Assembly (NCBI GenBank): GCA_015501585.1
Contig: JADNRY010000504.1
Coordinates: 1 to 42,969 of the forward strand
Direction: 5' to 3'
DNA from: Rhodocollybia butyracea
Lineage: Eukaryota > Basidiomycota > Agaricomycetes > Agaricales > Omphalotaceae
Length of the DNA: 42,969 nucleotides
The translations under genes and the position numbers were made by a program. The notes beneath the pieces were generated by a model. That model made no database searches, was not told the DNA's origin, and saw nothing but the letters and a program-made list of their open reading frames with translations. The stretch's first letter is position 1. Each line of letters opens with the position of its first letter. Below are positions 9,719 to 21,513 of this stretch, piece by piece.

Positions 9719-11679
9719 CATTCTGACCATATTCTCTGTTGGCCCGCAGCCTTCAGGTTCCGCCAAAGCCCGCAAACGTCAAACACAGGAGGCATTCTGA
9801 CGAAATTCTGTTGGAATCAAGGTTGGAATACATAGTCACCTATACATACTGGGCCTGTTCAGCTGCCCGCGAGCGATCACTCGCGAGCACTTTTTGGTTT
9901 CTGTGACCTGACAACCCTTGTGACAATGGGATGACTTAGTCTCCCCTAGGCAGACTCGTTACACACTGACGATCCATACGGATGTGTGTAGTATATCTAT
10001 AAAGTATTCGGAACTGAGAAAATTTGATACCGGAACACACTTAGAATTTGATAGAAGTTTGATATTGAAAGGACCTTTGAGTAGAATTGAGCATGCAGAG
10101 ACAAGTCACAAAAACATAGCACCCTGTTTTTTTTCATTCCCTTATTCATAGGTATGTATATTATGGTTTGCATACAGCATTGAATACATACAGCCTAACC
10201 AACCGGCGTTTGCTATCGAACTAATCATTCATCTGTCACTAAAAGGACTCACACCGCCATTACCTCTGCTTCCATCAGAGGGAAGCCTACCGAGAAAGAC
10301 TATATGTACCTTGGATATCCTTTTAGATGACATCCAAAGGGATAAAACTATTGAGAAACCCCAATTTTTGCAGAAACCCAGGGTTGCTCCGGAAACCCTC
10401 TCGAAAAGTCACTGATGGGGTTTCTGGTAGCCGGCCGGTGACCTCCCGTGCGCTTCTAGCGCTTGTCTAGCGCTAGTCCGACAACCTTCGACGCGAGAGT
10501 TAGTCGCGGCGGCCTAGAAGGTCTAGAATATATTGGGACTTACTGACAACACGAAGACTTGGGGGCCTTACAGATAGTAGCTCTTGACAAAAGCAGAGAG
10601 CTCAGAGAAAACTTTGTAGTACATACTTATACTATGTACACGAAATAGAACTCAAAAAATCAGTGTCCGAGAAGCTGCACTGTGTCATTCTGTGAGTCTC
10701 TGCTGACAGATTGAAACTTGAAGTTTTCAGCTATACAATCATTGAGTCAATGGCAACATTTCACTTGCGATCTTACGAGTCGAAAAATCTCGGGAACGCA
10801 GTTCTTGCGCAGTTCAGGACCCAGGCGACTCGGAGTCCATGAATCGCTGCAAATCTGTGAAAATATCTCGTCGCTTCTCGACAATTAGCTCTATACAGAC
10901 TCGGAATAGTAACCATTTTGAGCCTGTATACTTCTTTGTACTTATTCATTGGCTATCATGCCATATAAGAGTTATGGGCATGTAGTACTACTAGTACTAC
11001 AAGCGTTGCATTAATGTTCATTGGCAGGAAGGCATTCTATTAAACCTCTCTGTACTCTTCAAGTTATTCAAGATGAAATGCCATTTGACAAGACTGCAAA
11101 GCTGAATGAGATGAATATCCCAACAATCCTTTACCCAGTTCATACTTGTTTTGAGCATCCGAGTCGTACTTTTGATCCAGGGCGATTGGTTGATTGATTT
11201 GCAGATTCTCTATGCCGCGAAGAATGTTTGATTACGGGCTAACGGACAGGTACAGGGTCAGCTCTACCAGGCTCTACCTCATTCGTCGTCAGCGGCGCCG
11301 CTCACTTTCATCTCCTTTTACTCTTCGCAACGACTTCGCAAAATTGATGGCACTAATTCGGTGCCCGGTATTACTAATCCGGGGTCTGGCCGCAACGATC
11401 ATGGGCTCCTGCATAGTCAAAGGGTTTCTCTGATGGGTTTCCGTGTGAGTTGGGGTTTCTCAATAGTTTTATCCCATCCAAAGTATTTTGTTTTGGTGCT
11501 TCTGAAATGGAAAAACCAATTCAGTTTCTCCATTTCAGGCAACCCAAAATTCAAGATTTCAGAGAGTATCCGAATAGATGTCCAAAGTATTGAACTTGCC
11601 ACTGAGCTTCCGTCCGACGGAGGTGGAGGTAATGGCACTGTGTGTGGAGCGGCCTAGAGCCCAATGCTGGTATAGTGGG
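9719..11679. other. Spacer of the toxin inverted duplication, no gene
   Basis: About 2 kb with no convincing coding sequence; the ORFs present are short and lack family motifs. It contains a perfect small hairpin near 9868-9886 (CGCGAG-CGATCA-CTCGCG) just after GGGCCTGTTC, nested CTAGCGCTAG palindromes near 10453-10475, and a dispersed GGGTTTC / GAAACCC motif. One island is repeated in inverse orientation (see next entry). The rest may be insertions that differ between the arms. Confidence 0.5.
10334..11483. repeat. Inverted-repeat island inside the toxin spacer (10334-10375 versus 11445-11483)
   Basis: GGGATAAAACTATTGAGAAA CCCCAA at about 10340-10365 is the reverse complement of the stretch at about 11455-11480. 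Both are flanked by further GGGTTTC-type heptamers (GAAACCC at 10374-10380 and 10393-10399; GGGTTTC at 11417 and 11434). It is about 1 kb from copy 1 but 0.58 kb from copy 2, so the two arms have gained or lost DNA unequally. Confidence 0.6.
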
Positions 11680-12053
11680 GGCATATAACGTCGGTTTTCC
11701 CAAGGTAAGTACTCCGATAGAATCTGGTCAGATGCCCAATGCTTTACGTTCAGGACGGGTTTCCACCAGAGCCGGCAGGAGATTTGATCCCAATGCCCCT
11801 CGGTACTTTACATTCGGAGAGGATACAACCGAGAAATGTCAAAGTAACCGAGCACTTCATGTTCACGTTGGGTACCGAGGGTAGAGCATTGGCAGTACAA
11901 CCCGAAAATGTCAAAGTAATCGTGAATTTTCAATGCTTAATGTGGGCTTAATGAAAGCCTTTATAAGACGCAGTTTTTTCAGAACCAAACCATATCACCC
12001 AACGACTTATCAACTATAAGACATTCTTACCTGATTCTTACCGATCCTCCACC
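11680..12053 (+). promoter_or_regulatory. Promoter of toxin copy 2 with repeated motif
   Basis: Degenerate units related to the copy 1 tandem repeats are present. GGTCAGATGCCC...CTTTACGTTC is at 11727-11752 and CGGTACTTTACATTCGGA at 11802-11819. The motif CCGAGAAATGTCAAAGTA is at 11829-11846 and CCCGAAAATGTCAAAGTA at 11901-11918. A TATA box (TTTATAAG, 11960-11967) lies about 92 bases before ATG 12054. The following leader is nearly identical to that of copy 1. Confidence 0.65.
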
Positions 12054-13100
12054 ATGGCCGCTTCAAGTAAGTCAAACTTACCAAAGCATTGTATAGCACA
12101 CTGACTCGCACCGTTGTGAACTAGTTGCTCTAGCCGCTCTACCTACTATCCTTCCCCACCGCATCCAGATTCTCAACAGTGACAAGTACTACATGGTAGC
12201 CTGGAACAACAAGGCGGATGTCTACTTTGATCGCTCAGAGAGTAATGTGAACTATGAATGTACCTGGACAGTGCACGAAGCAGGGAACGGAATATTTTAC
12301 CTTGAAAGCGCACATGGAGCTTGGCTGGGTCCCAATGCGAATACGGATATTCGTCAGTACACCAACCGTCAGGATGCCTGTCCCATGACTATGGTCGCCG
12401 TTGGCGAAGACACGGCCCAGCTTTCCATCGCCCTCCGTCCAGCCGGCGGACAGTACAGATTCCTCGGGCATCACTCTGAGACTCTAGTCACCGCTCCATC
12501 CAAGCCACTCGAGATCAGGCAGCCTGTTTTGAGCAGAGAGATCTTCGAGGTCAAATATGATATTCCCACTGCGCAGATTATCACCCTACCCCCCATGGCT
12601 GTCACCAGTCAGACTGTTACCAACTCGTCAGATGCGACTATAAAGAAGTCGCTGACCTACAGTTTCAAAAAATTTGAGTCTGGGACTTGGAATAGGACAG
12701 AGGGTATTGAGCTTGGAGTTAAAACTTCATTCACAGTTGGCGTGCCAGGGATTGCTTCGGCGTCTGGGGAGATAAGCGTTGGGACTTCCATCCAAACCTC
12801 GATTGGAGGGACCAAAGGAACGGAGAAGACAATCTCAGACACTACTGAGGTCGAGGTCAAACCAGGGCAGAAAGTGAGAGCTGTAGCTACAATCTCTCAA
12901 GCTCAGATCGATGTTCCATTCACCTACAAGGAGAAGATCCAGGTACAAAGGTGCAATGTCATTCTGTCTACATACGAGACTGACTGTCTTTTCCTCTACA
13001 ATAGTACTCTGACGGAAAGCCAACAGAGATTCTCAGCCGCAATGGAGTGTATAGAAACGTTGAGTCGTACAACGTCATTGCTACTATTGAGAACCTGTAA
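12054..13100 (+). CDS. Aerolysin-like pore-forming protein, copy 2
   Basis: Exons 12054-12066, 12125-12942 and 13005-13100 give about 308 residues, the same gene structure and phases as copy 1. Intron 1 (12067-12124, 58 bp) is identical in sequence to intron 1 of copy 1. Intron 2 (12943-13004, 62 bp against 72 bp) has diverged strongly. The first third of the protein differs by a few substitutions. Differences increase through the pore-forming module, including the Ser/Gly hairpin and neighbouring strand. Domain order is as in copy 1: beta-rich N-terminal module, then ETX/MTX2 aerolysin module. The role is inferred as a defence pore former. The frame runs intact to TAA at 13098-13100. An unspliced reading that passes through intron 2 continues in frame to about 13230, but lacks the C-terminus shared with copy 1. 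Confidence 0.87.
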
Positions 13101-13959
13101 ACATCATAACAGAAGCCTCCAATGTACCACAAATGTTATATTCTATCTTGCTATGAGTCCTGACCACTTCCTGAGTCACTTTGATTGTATTATAGCACGA
13201 GGAGGACGATTTATTTGCGGCAGCATGTAATCTGAGTCATGCCAATTGCTCTATTCCCAAGAAGCCATGAATAATCTGCCGCATCTTCAACGTTTGAACC
13301 TAAGTCAATTTAATCTCCTATTTGGTACAGAATAAGACGCTTTGGCCTGTGAGCTTCTAGTAAGTGATGGCGATCGACATCATCAAGTTCGGCTCATCAG
13401 CCGGTTCGCTGCAAATCTGGACCTTACCTTCGTTTCCACCTATTTTCATATACAGTACAGTGGATGGTGGATACATTTCAGAAAGAGATAAATTTAGGTT
13501 TGGGATTCTGCTCTATCCTGTGGGTAGTAAGATCCATTCCACTCGGGACACCACGCTCGCTCACTGATCGAGTTCAGCAAAGAGTTCACGAGTATCTCTT
13601 TTCCAATTCGGCATCTACTAGTTTTTAGTCTCCGTGTAAAAGAAGTAGAACTTGGAATTCCAAGAGAGTGGGATTTACTTTTTCCCGTGATAGTGTAACG
13701 GGTGATAACATAAAATCTTTTAGCACGGATCTCTCTTCGGAAAATCTGGGGGTAGGCCTTTTTTTATGATACTTATTGCTAACGGTCACTTGTCACATCG
13801 CGGCCCACCACAAAGGTCAGGGCATTCGAATTGTACATCCAATCATTGTCTCGACCGAAAAATAGATATTGATAGAATAATACATAAGTGATACCATTAT
13901 TACAGCAAAAAAGACAGTGAAAATATACAACCAAAAGAAGAAAGTCTACGATCCTCCGA
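13101..13959. other. Convergent intergenic region, no gene
   Basis: The first 75 bases match the 3' flank of toxin copy 1 in inverse orientation. The rest holds no ORF with family features. It should contain the 3' UTRs of toxin copy 2 and of SIN3. Confidence 0.45.
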
Positions 13960-16900
13960 TTACTCTACAACCTGCACAGTCGATGTTGAGTTCTCCTTCT
14001 CCGTATCTCTATCACGAAGCTCCGGCATTTTTACAGCAGGCATACTCTCAGGAGCAGACCTAGTTACAGAGGAATCCATACTCTGCTCCATTTCAGGTAC
14101 TTCCCTTTGATTTCTCTCAATCCAAGACTTTCTCGCCTGCTGAGATCTTTTCAAGGCAGGAAGAATCGATACGTAGTCCTCCTTTCTCCTAACTGAACAC
14201 ATATAATCTTCCGTGTCCGAAACATAGAACAACCTGTATGTCCGCACACATACTTTAATTTCGAGGGCGTCAGAACCGATAATGTCCCAATTCGGTAACG
14301 ATTTCGATCTCCGAAGATTTCTAATAGAGGGTGTTGGTACCAGAAAACACTTTCAGACACTCAACTCACCTGCCGAGGAAAGGCTTGTCCACCTTTTGCG
14401 GGGTGACACTGGTTGTCACTTCGTCCTATTCACATAAGATTAGTTAGATGACACAAGATGGTATTGGGAACGTACTGTGACATAAGAATCGATGTAGGAT
14501 TGCCATCGTCCAGTCAGAACCTCGGAGTCATCATAACTTGAATCGTCCTTCCAATCAACTGCACGGTCAAGAGTTTCTCCTCGGTGAGCTATAAAAGGTG
14601 AAAGAGTTGATCATCAGGTAGATCGTCAAGCCGGCGAACAACATACCCAATCAATCCTAAACATGTTCTCGTCCGGTCCCAAAACCTTTTCTACGTTTCG
14701 TCGGTTATTAATCTGCTCCTGTGTCGTAGGAGAAGCCATCGCTCTATCCCGTTTCAGGATTTCCAAAAGTTCTTGAGATTTGGGATCGGCGAAGACAAGT
14801 TGGACCTGTTGATTGATCAGCTCGACAGTTCATGATGGATAAAAGTTGTAATATCGCACCTGCTTAATAACAACACCAATCAACTTGTCGATTGTAAATA
14901 CCTTGTAAGCATCCTAGAAAACACAATTGATCGGGAATATCAATAGAACTAGCTGTTAGACTCACCTTTATTCCGAACATTGCTCTCATTTGGTCCTCAA
15001 AGGCGGCCTGCTCAATCTCGTTATCAAACAACCTCTCACAACTCTGCAGAAGGATATCATAGAAATGAGCAGCATCGGCCTTGCGTTCACGTTCGATGTC
15101 TTTCATTGCTTGAACTTTAGCCGACTCTTCAGTAACTTGTTGAACAGGGAGGGGTATCGAGGAAACTGTGTGATCCATGGCTACATCGGGGTCACTTGGT
15201 CGCTCGAATGAGGAAGAATCTGCACCGGCGCGTACATGCGAAACGACTGAAGAGGAGGAATCAGAGAAGGTGTAAGGTAGTGCTGGCTGTGAGGGTGAAA
15301 GTTCGGAATCGGATAGATATTCTTGAGCCATTTGACTTCCCAGAGATTTAAACAGGTGTAAACGTGAGTATAAAACCTATTGCGGTGGGTAAGTGAAAAA
15401 AGTAATGATTAGAGTCTCGATACGTACCCCAATGAGCCTCAGTAACACGTAGAATGTCGTGTTTGTGAAGAAGATCCCACGTTTCCTTGTAGTTGTAGGC
15501 AATATCTTGGCGTTACGTTCTGTGGTAGGGGCAGGCGAAGCGAATCTCGAAACCGATGGTGAAGGTTGAGCAGCCCCTGTCCTTGTTTTCCGTCCAGACT
15601 TGGCTTGTTCGCTTTTCAGGAGTTTCTTTCTCAAATCACCCCCAGAAACGGCAGATCCTGCACCACCGCCCTTTTTCATTCTACTTCCTCCCGCACGAGA
15701 ACTTGAAGCGACCGGAGTATCGACATCAAGCAAGCCTAAACCTTCCACATCCATCTCACCATCGGCTCCGTTCAGTTCTTGCACGGCGGTGAAAGCAGCA
15801 TTGAATGTACCAGCGTCAATCATGAACACCAATGGTACCCAACCACGCAGAAACGCTTCAATACGCCGTCGCTCAGTCCAGGGGATTTGACCTTGCGTGC
15901 GGTCAAGGAAGGAGAAGACTAGCTTGAGAGAGTCCTGAAGAACATTGAGATCGTCGAACCCAATCTCGAGCTGGTGACGAGGCCGCGTCCGTACAAACAA
16001 TGGATCCAAGAGCGAAGCACGAGAAGCCATCTGCTCTTCCCTCGCAGCCTCAATCTCGCTCACGAACGCCTTTGTGGTCAGCGCTTTCTTGTCCGCCGCT
16101 TTGAAATTCACACTCTGATGATCCAGCGACTTGGCGTAGTTACGTGCATCGACCTCTCGCCAAACCTTGTTCCACTCCCTCTGAGCCCGTTTCCATTCCT
16201 CTTCCTTCTGTTTCAGTCTGCCTATAACGACCGGAATAGCATGCGCGGGACTGTCTTGCATGCAAGCAAGAACCTCCGTTCCTATTTCTCGCCCGTAGAT
16301 CTTCCGTACGACGCGCTGATGTATAGCTTTCGCGGAACCACCTAGGTTGGGCTTAATGCGGAATGTTCCCCGTTCCTCAGGCGATAACTGGGTAATCCGG
16401 TTATTGATAGGCTCGAGGATAGCTATCGTTCGTGAGATGGCTTCAATATGGAAGTCATACTCGTGTCTTTCTTCCTCTGACCGATGCAGAGCTTCTTCGT
16501 AAACGTTCTTTCTAGATACGGACCAGAAGAACGTGGGGTCATCGAAGGGATCAGGATAAGCAACGTTGCCGGAGGAGTTGCTGGTGGAGGAGTACGAGGA
16601 GGAGTTAAGGGCCCATGTTGGATGGGAAACCCATTCGTCATTAAGAACATCACGACACATTGAATCTCGACCGGAGCAGGTAACATTGATTTCCTGCAAG
16701 AAAGTAAGCATCACGCGATTCAAAGAAATATTGGGGACGTACACTCTCAGGTAACCTCCTGTAACTGCCATATTGTGAGCTGAGATCAGCTTTACCCGGT
16801 ACAGTCACTGGTCTTTCGACGACACCGTCGACGACCACGGGCCTAGTCCAGCCTTCTGCTTCGCCCCAGCTTTCTGTCTCCTCTTTCTTGCCATCCCAAC

Positions 16901-18592
16901 CCAGAATCTCTTTCCAACTCCGCATCAACTCTCCATCACCGACCAAAAAGTTTCTTGATTCCTTTACTAGTCGAGCAGTGTCGATATATCCCTGCGTAAA
17001 CAGATTTACGACTTTGAGGAATTCATTGTAAGTTTCGCGAGAGTCCAGCGCTCTCTTCACACGGTCGAAAAATAGCGAAGGGTCGAATTGGGGTGGTACA
17101 GCGGGATGTGGAATTGAGACCAAAGAAGGAGCGGAAGGATGTAATCGTGCAGATGATGAACCGGCGGGGATAGCAGAAGAGGCCGAAGCGGCAATGGAAC
17201 GACCACTATCGATCTTGGCTCTCTTACTCTACGAAAAAGAGAAATTTTCAGCAACGATATTATACAAAAAGACAGCATGCCACATGCCTTAGATTTGACC
17301 GGAATAATCTCCCTCTTCTCTCGATCTCTCGTGCTAATGCTACCATCTCTTTCGCCAGGCTTTCTCTTTCTTTTCTGAGGTAGAAGCGAGCTCTCCCCAG
17401 AATCAACCTTTCGCCTACTGTGATGATGATGGTCTCGGTCCCTATGGTGGTGTCTGCCTTCTTCGGCTGCGGCATTGTCATCCAAGAGCGATTGAGATCC
17501 TTCGGGCATGAATATCCTAAAGTCAGACCTCAAATCGGGGGCATCTTTAAATAAGTGGCTAATTTGCTTGGAGACTTCATCCTGGAAAAAAACCGGGAAA
17601 AAAAACATGTCAGTTGAACGTTAAAAAAACGTGTAGCCCTTGAGCCTCGGACCTCGTTGATAGATTCAGGTGAGTGATGAAAGCGAGATAGGATGTCCAG
17701 AAATTGCCTGTAGGTCTCCGGGTCGCAGCGCTGTTTGATTTTTTGCACGTAGGCTACAGCTGGCTCCATAGCCTGCGGTGCTTGTAGCATGACCGCATCC
17801 GGAGTACCTCGTCGGCTGGATGGACGCATGGGGTTGAGGCGGTCGCGTTGGTCTGGGTGCTTTGCTGAAAAAAGGCGAAATGAACATCATTCCATAACTA
17901 GTGACAGGAAAAGCTTGCCAAAGACGTACGTGCAACAGATGGTACTGGAGGGGACTGTGGCTCGTCAGACCACTGAAAAGGTTTTCCTCGACCGGTGTTC
18001 GTTGTTTCCATTTTGGTACCGCGAGGAGTGGTGACGGTTATGTGATTTGCGTCCACAGAGCACTCAATGCGGTAACCGACAGGAAGGAAAGTGTTGAATC
18101 CCTGAATGAGTAACGGATGACCCTGGAACAACGCAGAAACCCGTTTTATCACTCCCGGAGTGTCTATTCTTTGATTACGCACATTAGTGAACGAGGCTTT
18201 TGTGTGTTGAGATCAGCTTACTGTTGACTTTTAAACTCCTTCATAATATCCAAAAAGTGGTTATAAACATCCGGTTGTGTAGAAAACTTGTTCTTCACTG
18301 CATCGAGATAGCTCAACGCATCGGTTACATTGAGAGGCCGTTCTTGGAGGACGTTGTCTGTAAGTTCCTCGTCGCCTTTCGTAGTTTCAACCGCAGGACG
18401 TTCTTCGGCCATCTCTATATCATGAGGTGGCTTTATTGGTTCTACTGTTGGAAAGGAAGGTTTCTGAATAGCATCTTCGGATTGGTTGGGAAGTGACGGA
18501 ACGTTGACATCGGGAGCATGGCTAGCTGAAGTCGGATTTTGGTCTGGTTTTGACGATATTTCCAAGTGATTGACAACTTCAGCTTCGTCCAT
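13960..18592 (-). CDS. SIN3: SIN3 transcriptional corepressor (paired amphipathic helix scaffold)
   Basis: Start ATG 18592, stop 13962-13960, about 12 exons and roughly 1,300 residues. PAH1 spans the first intron ([17 protein letters not shown] ... [20 protein letters not shown]). PAH2 is at about 17780-17490 ([20 protein letters not shown]). PAH3 is at about 17100-16900. The large histone-deacetylase-interacting domain is in 16693-15430 ([13 protein letters not shown] region, [10 protein letters not shown]). The conserved C-terminal region follows ([36 protein letters not shown]). SIN3 is the nuclear scaffold that links DNA-bound repressors to the Rpd3-type deacetylase. One intron (17287-17229) appears to begin with GC. 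At the CCC run 14646-14648 the exon join (IDW to AHRGETLD) is one base out of phase with GT-AG splicing, probably a homopolymer error. All expected domains are present. Confidence 0.93.
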
Positions 18593-19400
18593 GGCTGACT
18601 GGATAAACCGCCAGTTGCGTGTTGTGGAAAGGAAAAAGAAATGCTTGGTCTGTGCGCAACAATTGGACGGTCCGGAAGCCGAGTATATTGATAAGCGCTC
18701 AGGCTGCTCAGGGTCACTTTGCTTCCTTATCGATTTATCAGTCCATCGTCTCGATTCGCTCACTTATTTCGTGCTAGCTGGCGAGTCATAGAGAGTATTC
18801 ACTTTTGGGAATATCTTCAGAACACTGGCGAGGAATTCGCTCGGCGACAAATCTGCTGCCAAAAGAACATTCCCAGCGCCGACAGAACCTAAAGCCCAGC
18901 CGACAGTCTCGAAGAACGATTGGGTTCATCAGAAATTGGTTAGCAAGGCTTCCTTGACAAGCTGCGGTGGTGCAAAGTAACTGAGCGTTTCGGATTAGGA
19001 AGTAGATAAAAATTAATGATGCTGTTTGCTGAACGCGCAGTAACTAAGGCGCAGTTTCTCGTTGTTCAAGTTTAAGAACTCATCTTGAAGTTAGTCACGC
19101 GTTAGATCTTGAATGTGTACATAAATGGAATCACTCCTCCTCATGACCGCTCTACAAACTTTGTGAACACGTTGTAACCTCGTTTCTGGCCTATCTGCTT
19201 CCATTTACAACAAACTGAATACATGAACCCACCAAAGCACTGCGCACCCCGGAAATTATCTATCAACCCATCGAATCGCTCACAGTCATAATAAGGTATC
19301 AAGAATATTCCCTATATAAGTTGGGAGTTCTGAGATCAATCCTCATAGTCCTCATCGCTTCCCTCAAAGACCTCAGTCGACTTCTGAGGCTCTACTGTAT
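18593..19400. promoter_or_regulatory. Divergent intergenic region between SIN3 and the coiled-coil gene
   Basis: About 800 bp between two divergent start codons. No repeat or strong ORF is visible; it presumably holds both promoters. CCCTATATAAG at 19310-19320 is a good TATA candidate for the plus-strand gene, about 85 bases before its ATG. Confidence 0.45.
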
Positions 19401-20715
19401 ATGAAAATCGTAAAAACCATTAAAACTCCAGACCAAATGACTAAAAATAATCGTAACCCTGCTCCCCTGCGAATTCCTGAAACTCAGGCTAGCAAACCTC
19501 CCCCACAAAGCAGCGCCCAGACTAACACCACACCTGCATCTACTGACTCCCAAAGCTCGACGGCATCTTTCCAGATGACCCCCAATACTACCGAAACATA
19601 TCTCACATCTGCTGGACCATTCTCCGCGTCGGATACCAGCTTCGTCTTTCCTCCCGCCAAATCCTACGCCGAGCTTATCGGCCAAGCGCGCAAAGTCAAC
19701 AAAATCGCGGTTGGGACATGTAGTTTGTTGGATAAGATTGTCAAGCACCTGGCAGACGCCGGTCCAGCCATTCAGGCTGCTGATGAGGTACGCTGTGGGT
19801 CCTCTTCTGTTGGGTATCACTAACATCTGTATAGCTTGAAAAGCTCCAGCATGAGCTAAACTTTCAACGGGATCGCAACACCGCCGAGCTTCGCGACCTC
19901 GAAGCGAAATTTACCGCTCAGCTCGAGGAAGCTATCAAGAAGAAATTGAAAGACGAAGCTCTGAAGGTGGTTAAAGATAAAGTTCGAGAGACAATCAAGA
20001 ACTCGATCAACGAAGAGGTCAGCAGTTTTTATCTGCGCCACACTTGTAAATTCACTCGCTTTACAGCTTCACCGCCGTGTACAGCTATTGGAGCTAAGCG
20101 AACAAACCGTCCGTCATCCGAAGCAAATGCTACAAGTTCAGGCTGATGTGGCTAATTCGTGAGCTATTACTCTCTTTTCGTTCGAGTACAACGTTGTGAA
20201 CTTTGGTCTCTACAGCGAAGCCCGGGCCCGAAACGCCGCAGTTCGCGCGAGCGATGAAAGTCTTCGTCCTCTTTCGCTTCCTGACGGTAAACCACATAAA
20301 CAATTTCCTGCTACCGTCCACGATCTAGTCAACATGTCTGCCAACAATCTCGACGCTCTCCTGAAAGAGTATGAGGTCACTATGCCCGTGGTGCAATCTC
20401 CGGCCCCTGCCCAATCGACGAGTAAAGAAGCGCCGAAGACACAGACAAAGACCCAGACACAGACACAGACGAAGGCCCAGACACAGACACAAACGAAGGC
20501 CCAGACACAGGCCCAGACAAATGCAGATGTCAATTCCAGGGAGGAAAAAATAAACTCCCTCCTGGCATTCATTGGGGTGCGTGGAATTTTCGTTGATTTT
20601 CGAATATTGGGATTAACTTGCTCAATAGGTAACTACTTTTCATGTCGTTCGGACTCCCTCGGGCAAAGATGTGAAGGGTTTGGGGTCGGTTATGGTGATT
20701 AGTAGCCATTCTTGA
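19401..20715 (+). CDS. Coiled-coil protein of unknown function, Ser/Thr-rich N-terminus and Gln/Thr repeat
   Basis: Five exons in consistent phase: 19401 to about 19786, about 19836 to 20015, 20067 to about 20159, about 20216 to 20577, and 20630-20715. Introns are GT-AG, mostly about 50 bp. The N-terminal 90 residues are Ser/Thr/Pro-rich. Then comes a conserved-looking block (SYAELIGQARKVNKIAVGTC, LLDKIVKHLADAGPAIQAAD) that leads into a strongly charged coiled coil (LEKLQHELNFQRDRNTAELR ... EEAIKKKLKDEALKVV). Residues from about 20436 to 20520 form a TQTQTKAQTQ repeat encoded by an ACAGAC-type microsatellite. The last exon gives VTTFHVVRTPSGKDVKG. I believe similar proteins exist in other mushrooms, but no function is known to me. 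No signal peptide or membrane segment is seen. Confidence 0.75.
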
Positions 20716-21513
20716 GCGTCGTTGAAACTACCAAGTTGCCGATGGACCGTTTATATTATAAATTTCTTGCCTGTATTATTCATTGTATTATAGCTATGTA
20801 CTGGCACTGTCTTGATCACGGCTGCACTTGAGGTTACGATTCGTCCCAAAGACCATAGTAGGCGGTACGGAAGATGCAGTGAAAAACACAACATACTTGT
20901 CCTCGTCTTTCCCGTAGACCGAAATTAGACGTTTAGAGTCTATATTTCGGAGCAACCTCCTATCGCAAGTGCCACAATCAAATCGAACAACTGCGCGATG
21001 TGGACCGAGGGCAACGATGGCAGCGGATAACCATGGCCGATCTCAGAGATCTGGGAGGAAAAAAACGATAAGTCAAGAAAGGATCGAGATCCAGTTTTCA
21101 AGCCCCAGGTTTTGAAGGTATGCACAGGTATGCACCCTGTGATTGTGGGCGCATACATCATACCTATGATAGATCCACTACTATCCAGCGGTCTTAGAGG
21201 AGTACCCTAAAAAATTATCGAAGCCCTCGAGACTAGTGAGATTGAAGCCTTTCCCCACCTAGCCCGCGAACATGCCGGATACAAGGCCTTATCAATACTA
21301 CAATCGAAATGCCAAGGACTCACCCAGTGTGACGGAGGCGGTAATATAGTATGGCTATGATTTCGAAAAGTGCGGTAACCTTTCCGGCAATGCAGAAGGA
21401 TAACTGTTCTCGAGCTCCGAAGACGAAGAGGAAGGAGCTCTTGGAATCATTTCATCCTTCCAGCCTTGGAATTGTATGGCAAAAAGTACTCCAGCTCATA
21501 TTAAAACTGACAA
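20716..21513. other. Intergenic, no gene seen
   Basis: About 800 bp. Short ORFs on both strands lack family features. GTATGCACAGGTATGCACC near 21118 is a short tandem copy. Nothing else is supported. Confidence 0.35.

Noticed and set aside
9838..9900. Harbinger-like terminus GGGCCTGTTC with a following hairpin
   Set aside because: No matching inverted end or target duplication was found in the window.
11194..11951. Plus-strand ORFs in the toxin spacer and promoter
   Set aside because: Basic, motif-free, and overlapping the repeat units that are shared with the other promoter; no splice-consistent extension.
12943..13230. Unspliced extension of toxin copy 2 to 13230
   Set aside because: Copy 1 and copy 2 share a spliced third exon with matching C-terminus, so the read-through is an intron artefact.
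20210..20572. Minus-strand Cys/Val-rich ORF (WACVWAFVCVCVW pattern)
   Set aside because: It is the antisense of the TQ microsatellite of the coiled-coil gene.
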